This document shows, piece by piece, positions 15,917-25,229 of a stretch of DNA of 64,000 nucleotides. The position numbers and the translations under genes were made by a program. How positions within the stretch are numbered: position 1 is the first letter of the stretch; the number at the start of each line of letters is the position of its first letter. Location of the stretch: NCBI GenBank assembly GCA_011390335.1, contig JAABSO010000005.1, positions 84,042-148,041 on the forward strand. The letters are read 5' to 3'. Origin of the DNA: Desulfotignum sp. GTDB lineage: Bacteria > Desulfobacterota > Desulfobacteria > Desulfobacterales > Desulfobacteraceae. The notes beneath the pieces were generated by a model. That model searched no databases. It was not told the DNA's origin and was given only the letters and a program-made list of their open reading frames with translations.

Positions 15917-18900
15917 TTAAAACAGTTCCAGCTGGATCTGCGCCTGTTTGGGCGGCTGTCTCTTATTTTGTTTTTCAACCAACGCAAGGCGCTTTTCAAT
16001 ATCATCCAGAAAAACCGATTGCTGCCGGTTTTCCATCACACCGAAAACCTGTCTTTTTCTGGCATAGGTCAGACACAAAACATCCATGGCCCGGGTCATG
16101 GCTACATAAAACAGGCGGCGTTCCTCTGCCGGATTCTCACAGTTTTTTTGGTCCCGGGCATAAGGGATGAGTCCCTGTTCACACCCGGTGACAAACACCA
16201 CGGGAAATTCCAGTCCCTTGGCCGCATGCATGGTCAAAAGGGACACCTTTTCCACCTTATCGGCCAAATGGTCCGGATCCTGTTCCAGGACCAGGTGGTC
16301 CATGAAATCATCGGGATCGGCAAACACGCGGGCCAGGTATTCAAGATGGGCCCTCATATCTGCAGCAGCAGGATCTGCCGCCAGGGCCTGCCGGATTCCC
16401 AGAAACCGGATAAATATATCCAGGCACGCATGGCTGGATCTGTCCCGGATCTGCTCTGTCATCTCTCCAAGCATCAGCTCCGGGGTTTTTGGGGTATTAT
16501 TTGTTTGCCTGTTTCTGGAAAAATGGGTGTGCAACACCTGCACATCCTTTGCATCCCACCGGCTTGTAATGAACCTGAAACAGCTTAATAACTGGCGGAT
16601 GCCGTCCAGATCCAGCCCTGATTTTTTGTCTGCTGCCTGAAAGGGGATCCCATGTTTTTGAAACACATCTGCAAATATCTCTTTCTGCCTGCGGGTGCGA
16701 AACAGTACGGCAAAATCAGAGAACCCATAGGCGCCGTCCAGAAAATCTTCCTGTTTCCGGGTATCCATGGCAAAAAAGGACAATCCCCCCACCCCGGCTT
16801 CAATCATTTTTCCCACAGCCACCGCTTCCGCTGTCTCTGAACTGGTTTCCCTGATAACCAGTTTCCTGGTTTTGGTATCTTCTGAAAATATTTTTTGAAC
16901 CCCCTTGTCTTTGCCGCACCGGGAAATCATCTGAAAAGAAGCATCAAGTATGGTCTGGGTAGACCGGTAGTTTTGGGTCAGAACAATCTGCTCGCACCCG
17001 GGATAATCTGCGGCAAACTGCTTGAAATACCGGTTGTCCGATCCCCTGAAACCGTAAATGGACTGGTCCGGATCACCGATGACAAAGATGTGGTTGCTCT
17101 GGGTCAGCAATTTTACCAGTTCAAACTGGCCCTTGTTCAGATCCTGGTACTCATCCACAAAAATATATGTGAACCGGTTCTGCACCTGGTGCAGCAGAGA
17201 AGAAGACCGGATGAGCAGGTGGTAAAACCGGAAAATAAGATCCTCAAAATCCATGGAATCCAGGCTGTCAAGCTGCTTCTGGTAAGCGGCATACACCTTT
17301 TTGAGCAGTGCCTGGTCCTGTGCCACACACGACAAGTCCTCTTCGGGACCCAGCAGCTGCTGTTTGCACAGGCTGATATCCAGATCCATCCGGGCTGCCT
17401 GGCGGGAAAAGCCAGGCTGTTTTTCCATGCTTGTTTTCAGGGCTGTTTTTACCAGTTCTTTTTTGTGGTCTTCTTCCAGAAGACGAACCCTGCACCCGTC
17501 ATATTCCTTGAGCATGGCCAGACAAAATCCATGAAAAGTGGCAGCGGTCACCCGGGGGCCTTTTGGGGGCAAAAACCCTTGTATGCGCTGGGAAAGGGAC
17601 TGTGCTGCCTTAATTGTAAAGGTAAGGGCAAGGATCTGTCCGGGAGCAACCGTGTCATTTGATATGAGATGAGCAATTCTGGCTGTGAGGGTCCGGGTTT
17701 TTCCCGTGCCCGGCCCGGCTGTGATGAGAATGGCACGGGATGTGGAATTCACAGCCTGGCGCTGTTTTTCATTTAAGCCTTCCAGAACTCCCTGTGTGCC
17801 GGCAGATAGAATTTTGGGTGTGCCGGCTGCACCGGCTGCAGGCAGCGTGTTTCGGGATGGTATCTTTTTGGTTTTCTTTTGTTTTTTCCCCTGATGTTTT
17901 TCTGCTGCCGCCGCAGATTTTTCCACCTGTTCAAGCGGTTTTCCACCCAGGGTCATCTGCAGTTGCAGCGCTCCTTTGCGCTGCTCTTTTTCCCTGGCAG
18001 TGAATACATGAACTTTGCCGAACTGCCCGTCGAATCCGGGTTCCACATGGATATGTTTATTGCGCATCCGGGATACAGCCTCAGCCAGAAGCGGTATGCC
18101 GGCTGTCTGGATGTCATCACAGGAGCGGTCCAGAAGAATGTCCAGTTCCGGTCCCAACGCCTGCACCGCTTTTTCATAATACCGGGCAACCTTTTTCGTT
18201 TTGGGGCCCACCCCGAAAATCTCAGACAGCATATCTGTGAGCGGAATGATACTGGTATATCCCTGGCGGCCAGAAGGCACAAACCCATGGGGACGGTCAG
18301 CCAGCTCCCTTACCCGGTGCAGCACCCCCAGGGTCAGCGGCCTGCCGCATTCCGGGCAGATCCCGTCCAGCCCGGCAGTTTCATCCGGATCCAGGCTGAC
18401 ACGGCATTTTCGGTGGCCGTCATAATGATATTTCCCCTGGTCCGGATACATATCCAGGGTTCCCTGGTATGCTGCAGGATCAAGGGTTTCAAGGGACCTG
18501 CGCATGGCAAAATAATCCAGGTCTGTATTGAACACGCAGGCATTGCGGCCCAGATATCCCGGTGAATGGGCATCTGAATTGGACATAAGCCGGACATGGT
18601 CCAGGTCACCCACCCGCCAGTTCATGGGCGGATCAGAAGACAGGCCGGTTTCCACCGCAAAAATGTGGGAAGCCAGATCTTCAAAACACTGGTCTATCCG
18701 GTCAAATCCGGATTTGGACCCAAACAGGGAAAACCAGGGGGTCCAGATATGGGCAGGCACCAAAAACCCCTGGTCAGAGGTTTCCAGCATGATCTCCAGA
18801 AGATCCTTTGCATCCAGTCCGAGAATAGGGCGGCCGTCGGACGTGATATTGCCGATGGCATCCAGCCGGGCATTAAATTTTTTAACACTGGTCAAATCCG

Positions 18901-19240
18901 GAAAATAGATGATATTATGATTTTTTCTGACCTTGCCGTCTTTTTTATAGATATTGGAAATTTCCGCCTGGAGCATAAAACGCACCTGGTTCCGGCAGGA
19001 TGGGGGTATGGCATCATCGATGGCTGCTGCGATCTGTTTTTTCAACACAAACAAGCCGGGCTCAGCCGGTTCCAGCTTGGATTCCATCTCCTGTACCCAG
19101 GCAGGATGGGTAAAATCACCCGTACCCACAACACTGATGCCCTTGATCCGGGCTGCATGGTAAATATTTTCAAAATCCAGATTCCGGGCCGTTGCCCGGG
19201 AATACCTGGAATGGATGTGAAGGTCTGCATAAAAGGTCAT
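15917..19240 (-). CDS. EndoQ-like PHP nuclease fused to UvrD/Rep helicase
   Basis: A 1107-residue two-domain protein. Residues 1-420 match the PHP-like family that includes endonuclease Q: metal ligands in YADLHIHS (D6, H8, H10), SNSDAHSPG (221-229), and a zinc-finger-like region (H276, C279, C295, C298; KC...CPECG) followed by GVLHRVRELADRP. EndoQ nicks DNA 5' of deaminated bases and abasic sites. After a Lys-rich linker (440-480) comes an SF1A helicase with Walker A AGPGTGKT (508-515), the Walker B-like VDEYQDLN, GDPDQSIYGFRGSD, LTQNYRST and LTMHAAKGLEFPVVF. The fusion suggests coupled damage nicking and strand unwinding. The end QAQIQLELF is unremarkable. The ribosome site is weak. Confidence 0.9.
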   Translation of the reverse strand: MTFYADLHIHSRYSRATARNLDFENIYHAARIKGISVVGTGDFTHPAWVQEMESKLEPAEPGLFVLKKQIAAAIDDAIPPSCRNQVRFMLQAEISNIYKKDGKVRKNHNIIYFPDLTSVKKFNARLDAIGNITSDGRPILGLDAKDLLEIMLETSDQGFLVPAHIWTPWFSLFGSKSGFDRIDQCFEDLASHIFAVETGLSSDPPMNWRVGDLDHVRLMSNSDAHSPGYLGRNACVFNTDLDYFAMRRSLETLDPAAYQGTLDMYPDQGKYHYDGHRKCRVSLDPDETAGLDGICPECGRPLTLGVLHRVRELADRPHGFVPSGRQGYTSIIPLTDMLSEIFGVGPKTKKVARYYEKAVQALGPELDILLDRSCDDIQTAGIPLLAEAVSRMRNKHIHVEPGFDGQFGKVHVFTAREKEQRKGALQLQMTLGGKPLEQVEKSAAAAEKHQGKKQKKTKKIPSRNTLPAAGAAGTPKILSAGTQGVLEGLNEKQRQAVNSTSRAILITAGPGTGKTRTLTARIAHLISNDTVAPGQILALTFTIKAAQSLSQRIQGFLPPKGPRVTAATFHGFCLAMLKEYDGCRVRLLEEDHKKELVKTALKTSMEKQPGFSRQAARMDLDISLCKQQLLGPEEDLSCVAQDQALLKKVYAAYQKQLDSLDSMDFEDLIFRFYHLLIRSSSLLHQVQNRFTYIFVDEYQDLNKGQFELVKLLTQSNHIFVIGDPDQSIYGFRGSDNRYFKQFAADYPGCEQIVLTQNYRSTQTILDASFQMISRCGKDKGVQKIFSEDTKTRKLVIRETSSETAEAVAVGKMIEAGVGGLSFFAMDTRKQEDFLDGAYGFSDFAVLFRTRRQKEIFADVFQKHGIPFQAADKKSGLDLDGIRQLLSCFRFITSRWDAKDVQVLHTHFSRNRQTNNTPKTPELMLGEMTEQIRDRSSHACLDIFIRFLGIRQALAADPAAADMRAHLEYLARVFADPDDFMDHLVLEQDPDHLADKVEKVSLLTMHAAKGLEFPVVFVTGCEQGLIPYARDQKNCENPAEERRLFYVAMTRAMDVLCLTYARKRQVFGVMENRQQSVFLDDIEKRLALVEKQNKRQPPKQAQIQLELF

Positions 19241-19374
19241 AATATTCAGCCTGAATCAAAAAGTTGGGGTCTTTCGCATGTTATTTACATGATTTTTACT
19301 TAATTTAAAAGCCGGATTCTGGTAAAGAAAAGGAAGCCGTCCCGATTTTCACCTTCAAATAAAAAGGAAAGGCC

Positions 19375-21042
19375 ATGACCGCAACCTCCCACACAGCATT
19401 AATCATAGCACCCTCAGACACTGCTGCGGCTGTAAAAACAGCATTGGCAGAAATCCCTGAACTTGTGATTATCCAGTCAGAGACAACCGCTGATGCCATG
19501 AAACATATTTTTTCCCGGTCCCTGGCATTTATCGTCATGGACCTGTCTTTGCGCAAAATTGACCCCCATTCCCTTGCAGACAGCCTGTTGCGCTTTGATC
19601 ATGCCAAAATCCCCCCGGTTCTGCTGGTAACAGATACCCCGGAACTGCCGGATCTGTATGACAAAGCACCTCCCCTGCTGCTGGACCATATTGCCAAACC
19701 CATTGAACCGGTGTTAATCAGGGCCAGGCTTTTGCTTTTTATGGCACTTTTCCGCCACCGCATTGCCGTGGACCAGAGCATCCAGGAGCTGGAAAAAGTC
19801 TACGCCCGGTTTATGGATCAGCACCAGTCCTCATTATCTGAGACCACCCTGAAAAAAGATATACTGGCATTGTCATCAGCATTTACCAATCAGGTCCAGC
19901 CTTTTTTATCCAAAATCCTGGCCAGCACATTTTTTTTGCAGCAGGCACCGGACATGCCCCTGCGCCTGCGCCAGACCGTCACCCAGATACGGACAGCCGG
20001 CGACCAGATTGCACGGGTGATCCGGCAGCTGCGCAGATCCCAGAACCGGGGATTGGGCAGCCAGGTCAGTTTCCAGGACAAAAGCGGACGGAACCGGTCC
20101 GGCAGAATGCTTTTTGCCACCCATTTTACAGATGAATTCATGATTTTTGAACATTATCTGGCCGGCAGGATAAAGGCCGACCTTATCCAGGCTGATACCG
20201 CTGATCAGGCGCTGGAATATGTAGCCTCCCACAGGCCGGATGTTATTTTTATCAACCACCAGCTGGCAGACGGCTCCGGCCTGCATCTGCTGGATAAGCT
20301 GATACGGCTGAGAACCAGTGCCCCGGTAATCTACATTGTTGATGACCGCCATACAGATGCCGGGGCCGCTGCCATTGCCACCGGGGCCTACACGTTTCTG
20401 GTCAAAGAACAGACATCAGCCATGGATCTGGTGGATACCATACACAAAACGTTGTCCCAGGCCAGACTCACCCACAAAGTCCAGGGTGCACGGGACAGGA
20501 TTGACCTGATTTCCCGGCGGGATCAGCTGACCCGGCTGTTGAACCGCAACTGGTTCAACCAGACCCTGGCCCTGGAAATGTCCAAGGCCAGGCGCTACCA
20601 CCTGCCCCTGTCCATACTGCTGGTGCAGGTGGACCAGTTCGCGTCCTTTAACGAGCAATACGGATATAAGACCGGAGATATCATTTTAACCGCCTGTGCC
20701 GCAAGGATCCAGGCGATGGTGAGGGATCTGGATGTGGTGTGCCGGTTCGGGGCAAAAAAATTCGGCATTGTCCTGCCCAACACCCAGGCAACCAGGGCCC
20801 GTATTCTGGCCGAACGTATCAGACAAAACATTGGTGAAAATAAAATCTCTGTGGGCACCCATCAGCTCGGGCTGACCATCAGCATCGGGATGGCCTGTTA
20901 TGCCCCAAAAAAGAAAGGCACACAAAACCAGGCATCCGCAGCAGCGGACACGGCACCTGTATCAGGACCGGTCCTGGTCCACCAGGCCCTCAACGCCCTG
21001 GAAACTGCCGTACAAGAGGGAGGCAACCAGATTCAGCCATGA
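19375..21042 (+). CDS. Double receiver-domain protein with degenerate GGDEF domain
   Basis: A 555-residue signalling protein. Residues 1-125 resemble a response-regulator receiver (VMDLS in place of the phosphorylated Asp motif). A helical region follows that looks like the dimerisation part of a histidine kinase without the His. A second receiver (about 245-365) has VIFINHQLADGSG where an Asp is expected. The C-terminal GGDEF-like domain (about 385-530) starts with SRRDQLTRLLNR but has GAKKF in the signature position; an RDLD (I-site-like RxxD) five residues before it is kept. Diguanylate cyclase activity is therefore unlikely; c-di-GMP binding is possible. The ribosome site AAGGAAAGGCC is good. 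Confidence 0.85.
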   Translation: MTATSHTALIIAPSDTAAAVKTALAEIPELVIIQSETTADAMKHIFSRSLAFIVMDLSLRKIDPHSLADSLLRFDHAKIPPVLLVTDTPELPDLYDKAPPLLLDHIAKPIEPVLIRARLLLFMALFRHRIAVDQSIQELEKVYARFMDQHQSSLSETTLKKDILALSSAFTNQVQPFLSKILASTFFLQQAPDMPLRLRQTVTQIRTAGDQIARVIRQLRRSQNRGLGSQVSFQDKSGRNRSGRMLFATHFTDEFMIFEHYLAGRIKADLIQADTADQALEYVASHRPDVIFINHQLADGSGLHLLDKLIRLRTSAPVIYIVDDRHTDAGAAAIATGAYTFLVKEQTSAMDLVDTIHKTLSQARLTHKVQGARDRIDLISRRDQLTRLLNRNWFNQTLALEMSKARRYHLPLSILLVQVDQFASFNEQYGYKTGDIILTACAARIQAMVRDLDVVCRFGAKKFGIVLPNTQATRARILAERIRQNIGENKISVGTHQLGLTISIGMACYAPKKKGTQNQASAAADTAPVSGPVLVHQALNALETAVQEGGNQIQP

Positions 21043-22010
21043 TGAAACCCTCAGACAAAGAAACAATTCAGGCCTGGGCACAAAAACAGACACACGCCAT
21101 GGAGATTTTTTTACCACGGACCAGCCACCCGGAACAGGCAGACTTTGATGCCTTTGCAGAAGAACTTGCCCGACTGGCCCCGTGCATCCGGGTCAGGCCG
21201 TCAGACAAAAAATCGGACCTGCCGGCACTCTGTATTGCCGACAACGTCCTTTTTTGCGCCCTTCCCCTGGAAAAAGAGCTTGCCCCTTTTCTGGAAGCCC
21301 TGGCCTGCCTGTCCGATCCCTTGCCATTTTTGGCAGATAATATTGATACGATGCTGAACCGTCTGGCCCATCCCTGCCACCTGACCCTTTTCATTGCCCT
21401 GCAATGCCCCCACTGTCCCGGCATGGTAAGAACCCTTGTACCATTGGCAGTCCATTCACAAAAAATTTTTCTGCACATTATCGACGGGAGTCTGTTTCCT
21501 GAAACAGCCCGGAAATACAAAGTATTATCCGCACCCTGTCTAATTCTGGACCAGGATTACCGATGGACAGGACAGACATCCCAAAGAGAAATTCTTGACA
21601 TGATGGTCCTGCCGGACCCATCACAGCTGGGCCCTGAGACCCTGAAAAATATTCTGGAAAAAGGGGATGCGCAGTGGATCTGTCAACAGATGATCCAGGC
21701 CGGTCAGATTTTCGAGGGGTTTGCGGCACTTTTGCTGCACCGCACATGGTCGGTGCGTCTGGGGGCCATAGTGGTAGTGGAAACCCTTGCACAAAAGGCC
21801 CCGGATCTGGCAGTGCAATTGTGCCCCATTCTCATCCAGGCATTTCATGATCAGGAAGTTTCCGTCCAGGGAGATATTTTATACGCCCTAGGAGAAGTCG
21901 GCACTTCTGAAACAAAGGCCTGGATACAAAAGATTCTGCCCGGCCTGGCACATCCGGACCTCACAGATGCTGCCCAAGATGCCCTGGCAGCCATAGGAAA
22001 CGAGAGTTGA
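21039..22010 (+). CDS. Thioredoxin-fold (CPHC) protein with HEAT-like repeats
   Basis: This 323-residue protein overlaps the upstream signalling gene by 4 bases. The middle part (about 115-200) looks like the N-terminal thioredoxin-like domain of AhpF/glutaredoxin-type proteins, with a redox motif FIALQCPHCPGMVR and a cis-proline-like SAPCLILD. The C-terminal 100 residues form HEAT-type helix pairs (WSVRLGAIVVVETLAQKAP, SVQGDILYALGEVGTSETKAWIQ and DAAQDALAAIG). A thiol-disulfide function is likely; the partner is unknown. Coupling to the double-receiver protein suggests a redox input to signalling, which is an inference. Confidence 0.8.
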   Translation: MMKPSDKETIQAWAQKQTHAMEIFLPRTSHPEQADFDAFAEELARLAPCIRVRPSDKKSDLPALCIADNVLFCALPLEKELAPFLEALACLSDPLPFLADNIDTMLNRLAHPCHLTLFIALQCPHCPGMVRTLVPLAVHSQKIFLHIIDGSLFPETARKYKVLSAPCLILDQDYRWTGQTSQREILDMMVLPDPSQLGPETLKNILEKGDAQWICQQMIQAGQIFEGFAALLLHRTWSVRLGAIVVVETLAQKAPDLAVQLCPILIQAFHDQEVSVQGDILYALGEVGTSETKAWIQKILPGLAHPDLTDAAQDALAAIGNES

Positions 22011-22014
22011 CCTG

Positions 22015-22218
22015 CTACTGGGTCTGATAGTCTGTACTGGACTGGCCGGCACTCAGGGCCTGGATACGGTCCCTGGCTGCCTGCACCACTGTGTTGTCTT
22101 CATCTTTTTCGGTCATCTGCTCCAGAAGATTAAGGTCCTGGCATTTGTTGACAAATTTAATCCTGACTTTGGGATTGGAATGTAAATACTTTGGGACAAA
22201 CAAATCTGAAAAACCCAT
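22015..22218 (-). CDS. Small conserved hypothetical protein, 67 aa
   Basis: A 67-residue soluble protein of unknown function. Its start MGFSDLFVPKYLHSNPKVRIKFV and helix-turn-helix spacing (VRIKFVNKCQDLNLLEQMTEKDEDNTVVQAARDRI) look like one to two HEAT-type repeats. The ribosome site AGGAGGAGTC is excellent, which supports a real gene. Its end faces the HEAT-containing gene at 22010 only 4 bases away. Confidence 0.75.
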   Translation of the reverse strand: MGFSDLFVPKYLHSNPKVRIKFVNKCQDLNLLEQMTEKDEDNTVVQAARDRIQALSAGQSSTDYQTQ

Positions 22219-22253
22219 GACTCCTCCTAATTTGTGGTTACCATCACAGGAGG

Positions 22254-22403
22254 TCAGATGCTTTTTTTGACATATTTCTCAATCAGTTCAATGGTTACAG
22301 CACCCATGGATCGTCCCTGTTTTACCGCTGTCAGTTTAAACGCTTTGTGAAGATGGTCTGGAATCCGCAATGTCAGTTGTTTGTTCTTGTCTTTTTCAAC
22401 CAC
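22254..22403 (-). CDS. Short ribbon-helix-helix protein, 49 aa
   Basis: A gene of only 49 codons, starting with GTG (22401-22403) after CAGGAG. The peptide KQLTLRIPDHLHKAFKLTAV, then KQGRSMGAVTIELIEKYVKK, has the shape of an RHH/CopG-type or HicB-tail DNA-binding domain: a beta strand, then two helices. Such proteins act as dimeric repressors or antitoxins. A stop codon lies just upstream in frame, and no toxin gene is visible next to it, so it may be an orphan or a remnant. The next gene on the strand (67 aa) starts 35 bases after its stop. Confidence 0.6.
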   Translation of the reverse strand: MVEKDKNKQLTLRIPDHLHKAFKLTAVKQGRSMGAVTIELIEKYVKKSI

Positions 22404-22573
22404 AGTTTCAATATTCTCCTGTTCATAGTTCCGGCATCTATCATCCGACCCCTAGTTTTATGAACATATTGCCATAAAACTGCAAAGACATCAAGACATA
22501 AATTGTATTTTCACGCGTGTACCTGAAAACACACAATCTTGACAGATTGAAGGATATACGGTATCACCCGCCC

Positions 22574-23047
22574 ATGAAAGAGCCCATGAAAGATTTAATC
22601 AGACAATTCAACCTGGCCCCCCATCCGGAAGGTGGCTTTTTCCGGGAAATTTACCGATCACAGCAGATGGTATGGTCTGATGCAGTATCTGCCACCCGGG
22701 CCGCAGTCACCCAAATCTATTTTCTGCTGCCCGGAGGACAGGTAAGCCGGTTTCACCGGGTTGCCCACGACGAAATCTGGCATATCTACCAGGGAGATCC
22801 CCTGCGCCTGATTCAGTTTGACGGATCCGTTCTGACACAAACCTGTATCGGCAAAGGCTGTTCTGATTATACCGCAATTGTTCCGGCAGGGGTCTGGCAG
22901 GCGGCGGCCACCACAGGCACCCATACCCTTGCAGGCTGCACCGTGGCTCCGGGATTTGATTTTACCGACTTTTGTTTTCTTTCGGATCATCCCATTCACC
23001 TGGAACGGTTCCACTCCCTTGACAGTGGATTCGATGCATTTTTATGA
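22574..23047 (+). CDS. DUF985 family cupin protein
   Basis: This 157-residue protein has the DUF985 (Cupin_5) pattern: LAPHPEGGFFREIYRS, then TQIYFLLPGGQVSRFHRVAHDEIWHIYQGDPL, and PAGVWQAA, a cupin barrel with conserved histidines. The biochemical function of the family is not settled; it resembles sugar-epimerase-like cupins. The ATG at 22574 is chosen because the family starts shortly before the PHPEGGF motif; a GTG at 22517 is an alternative with a longer N-terminus. The ribosome site is weak. Confidence 0.85.
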   Translation: MKEPMKDLIRQFNLAPHPEGGFFREIYRSQQMVWSDAVSATRAAVTQIYFLLPGGQVSRFHRVAHDEIWHIYQGDPLRLIQFDGSVLTQTCIGKGCSDYTAIVPAGVWQAAATTGTHTLAGCTVAPGFDFTDFCFLSDHPIHLERFHSLDSGFDAFL

Positions 23048-23160
23048 CGGGGGTATGACAAAAGACAACTAACGCGGGAACCCCGCAAACCAAATACCTT
23101 TCCTCATTTCTTGTTTTTTTGACGGGAACCGAGGAGTATGGCACTCAGGAGTTTATAAAA

Positions 23161-24804
23161 ATGGCCACCACTGATACCCATGCCCGGCATGCAGCCATAT
23201 CGTTCCTGCGCACCTGCGTCAGTCCAGGCGGACGCTTCCGGGTAGGCATCCATGAGCCTTTTTTTGATGTGGACAATCTGCGGGAAAACGATTTTACCAC
23301 CTGCTTAGGGCAGCTGCCCGGGGGCACCCCGGTATGGAACCATGCCAACTTTCCCGGAGCAGATGTGCGGGAACCTTCAGCAGACACCATATACGAGATT
23401 GCCAATCCGTTGCCTTTCCGGGGTACCACATTCATCAATTCAGCCTGGGCAGATCCCAAAGCCGGGCGCCCTGAAAAAATCGGCATTCCCCGCCCGGGGG
23501 CCTGCTCTATGTCCGACAGCCTGGATACCTGGAAAGAAGATCTTACAGCCAACGACAAGATCCGGTTGATCAAGGCCCTGCCACATCCTTTGAAAATCGC
23601 CCTGGCCCAGGCATCCACCGACCCGGAAGAGCTGTGCGCCCTGGCCTGCCATGCCTGCACCCTGGTGTTTGACCAAAAATCCGCCTCACCCGCAGGCATG
23701 GGATTCTGTCCGGGATATTCCGGTTCTCCTGTACCGGATATAAGGTACCATGACCTGTTTGAGGTGCTGGTGAACAATCCCCATCTGCCTGACGATTACA
23801 AAGAAGCCATGGTACTTCGCCCCGGCATTCAGGGAAACAGTGAAATCATCGGGGAATACACTGACGGCAGCACCCATGTGTTGGAATATCTACGCCGCAA
23901 CTCCTATATCCCCTGGGGGCATTTTGCATCCAACATGGCCAGCGATGCCATCCGGTACAGGGCACAGGATCTGGGTGCCACAGACATACAGGGCCTGCGC
24001 CATCTGTATTACCAGCGGGTCTATATCCGCGTGGCCACACAGCTGGGTATCAAGGTGCCCCGGCACCGCACCTGTATGTCAGAACAGGTGCTGGAAAAGC
24101 TGCGCCTGTCTATTCAGGCAGCCCTGGGCAGGGGCCGGGGTCCGGAACTGGATTTCAACGGGACGTTGTGGGGATGGAACTTCGGATTCGGGTTTGCCCA
24201 GTCCGGCCACAGACTCCATGCCTCCCACCAGATGATACACCAGCAGAACGCCCTGGTTCCCAGACAGGTGAATGACCATGTAAACGGTCCTTTCCCCGCC
24301 TTTGCCTGCGGTGACCTGGTGTCCGAATTTATCAAAAATTATAAAGCATTGTATGACAAACCGTTTTTTGATGCCTATATTGCGTCCATAAGAAACAATT
24401 GCCGTACAGACGGCAAAAACCAGGGGGAGGATTCACTCATTATTTACGAAGATGAACATATTCTGTTCTTCGCCCCCAAGGCCCAGGTCAGTGAATGGGA
24501 AATCCAGCTTATGACCAAAGAGTGCATTCCCCATGTGCTGGCAGCTGACACCCCCACAAGAAAGGCCCTGGATCTGTCGATGCTGAAGGCGGTTCAGGTG
24601 CTGGAAAAAATGGGGGCTGACATGGTAACAGGCATTGAACTGTCCGGCCGGTTTGATGAAAAAAACACCGGGCAGCATCTGATCTATTCTTTTATCCCCA
24701 GGCTTCCCTATGCCCCGGCAACATTTTCCGAGGCCCAGCTGCGGTGGATCAGCGGGGTCTATCCGGAAGATTTTGCCCATGCCTGCCGCAGGGCCCTTGC
24801 CTGA
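23161..24804 (+). CDS. Unknown 547-aa protein with possible HIT/GalT-like features
   Basis: I do not firmly recognise this protein. It is soluble and rich in His and Pro. HASHQMIHQQNA (about residue 357) followed by a C-terminal segment (HILFFAPKAQVSEWEIQLMT... then HLIYSFIPRLPYAP) recalls the histidine-triad/galactose-1-phosphate uridylyltransferase fold, but the exact HxHxH triad is not evident. Four Cys in the region LCALACHACTLVF and FCPGYSG could bind metal. The start MATTD follows CAGGAGTTTATAAAA. It is followed after 17 bases by another unknown gene, so the two probably form an operon. Confidence 0.75.
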   Translation: MATTDTHARHAAISFLRTCVSPGGRFRVGIHEPFFDVDNLRENDFTTCLGQLPGGTPVWNHANFPGADVREPSADTIYEIANPLPFRGTTFINSAWADPKAGRPEKIGIPRPGACSMSDSLDTWKEDLTANDKIRLIKALPHPLKIALAQASTDPEELCALACHACTLVFDQKSASPAGMGFCPGYSGSPVPDIRYHDLFEVLVNNPHLPDDYKEAMVLRPGIQGNSEIIGEYTDGSTHVLEYLRRNSYIPWGHFASNMASDAIRYRAQDLGATDIQGLRHLYYQRVYIRVATQLGIKVPRHRTCMSEQVLEKLRLSIQAALGRGRGPELDFNGTLWGWNFGFGFAQSGHRLHASHQMIHQQNALVPRQVNDHVNGPFPAFACGDLVSEFIKNYKALYDKPFFDAYIASIRNNCRTDGKNQGEDSLIIYEDEHILFFAPKAQVSEWEIQLMTKECIPHVLAADTPTRKALDLSMLKAVQVLEKMGADMVTGIELSGRFDEKNTGQHLIYSFIPRLPYAPATFSEAQLRWISGVYPEDFAHACRRALA

Positions 24805-24821
24805 AAGCAAAAGGAGATGCC

Positions 24822-25229
24822 ATGATTCTACATGACTTCACCTATGAATGGGACGGAAAAAGCCATTCAGGGAAAAAACCCATTTCCTGGTGGCCGGGAT
24901 GTTACCGGGTAAGAATTCTCAAAACAGGGGATGAAACCAGCAGTGTCCAATATCTGTTTCCCTTTGCCGTGATATTCAGGTCCGCAAAGACCCATGCGGT
25001 CATGAACACATCCCTGGAGAATTATATCCACAACTTTGCAGAAAAAATCAGCCGGGCGTACAACCTTGACATGGCAAAAGTGATGTGGGTAAAAATGGAT
25101 GACCCTGTGATGGTGGCCCATCTGACCCCTGACCGGAAACTGTCCGGCGCCCCTTTGTATACCATATCCTGGCGGCCTGTCCGGCCCAATGAAATGGCTG
25201 TCATCGCACCGGACATCACCGATTTTTGA
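24822..25229 (+). CDS. Conserved hypothetical protein, 135 aa
   Basis: A 135-residue soluble protein of unknown family, with an aromatic-rich start (HDFTYEWDGKSHSGKKPISWWPGCYRVRIL) and a basic middle (SRAYNLDMAKVMWVKMDD). The AAAGGAGATGCC ribosome site is strong. It directly follows the unknown 547-aa gene and ends exactly where the convergent gdhA gene ends, with no spacer. Confidence 0.7.
   Translation: MILHDFTYEWDGKSHSGKKPISWWPGCYRVRILKTGDETSSVQYLFPFAVIFRSAKTHAVMNTSLENYIHNFAEKISRAYNLDMAKVMWVKMDDPVMVAHLTPDRKLSGAPLYTISWRPVRPNEMAVIAPDITDF

Noticed and set aside
19375..21042. Active diguanylate cyclase
   Set aside because: The signature is GAKKF, so the catalytic residues are missing.
22254..22403. 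Complete toxin-antitoxin module
   Set aside because: Only an RHH-like protein is present; the neighbouring 67-aa protein does not look like a RelE/HicA/MazF-type toxin.
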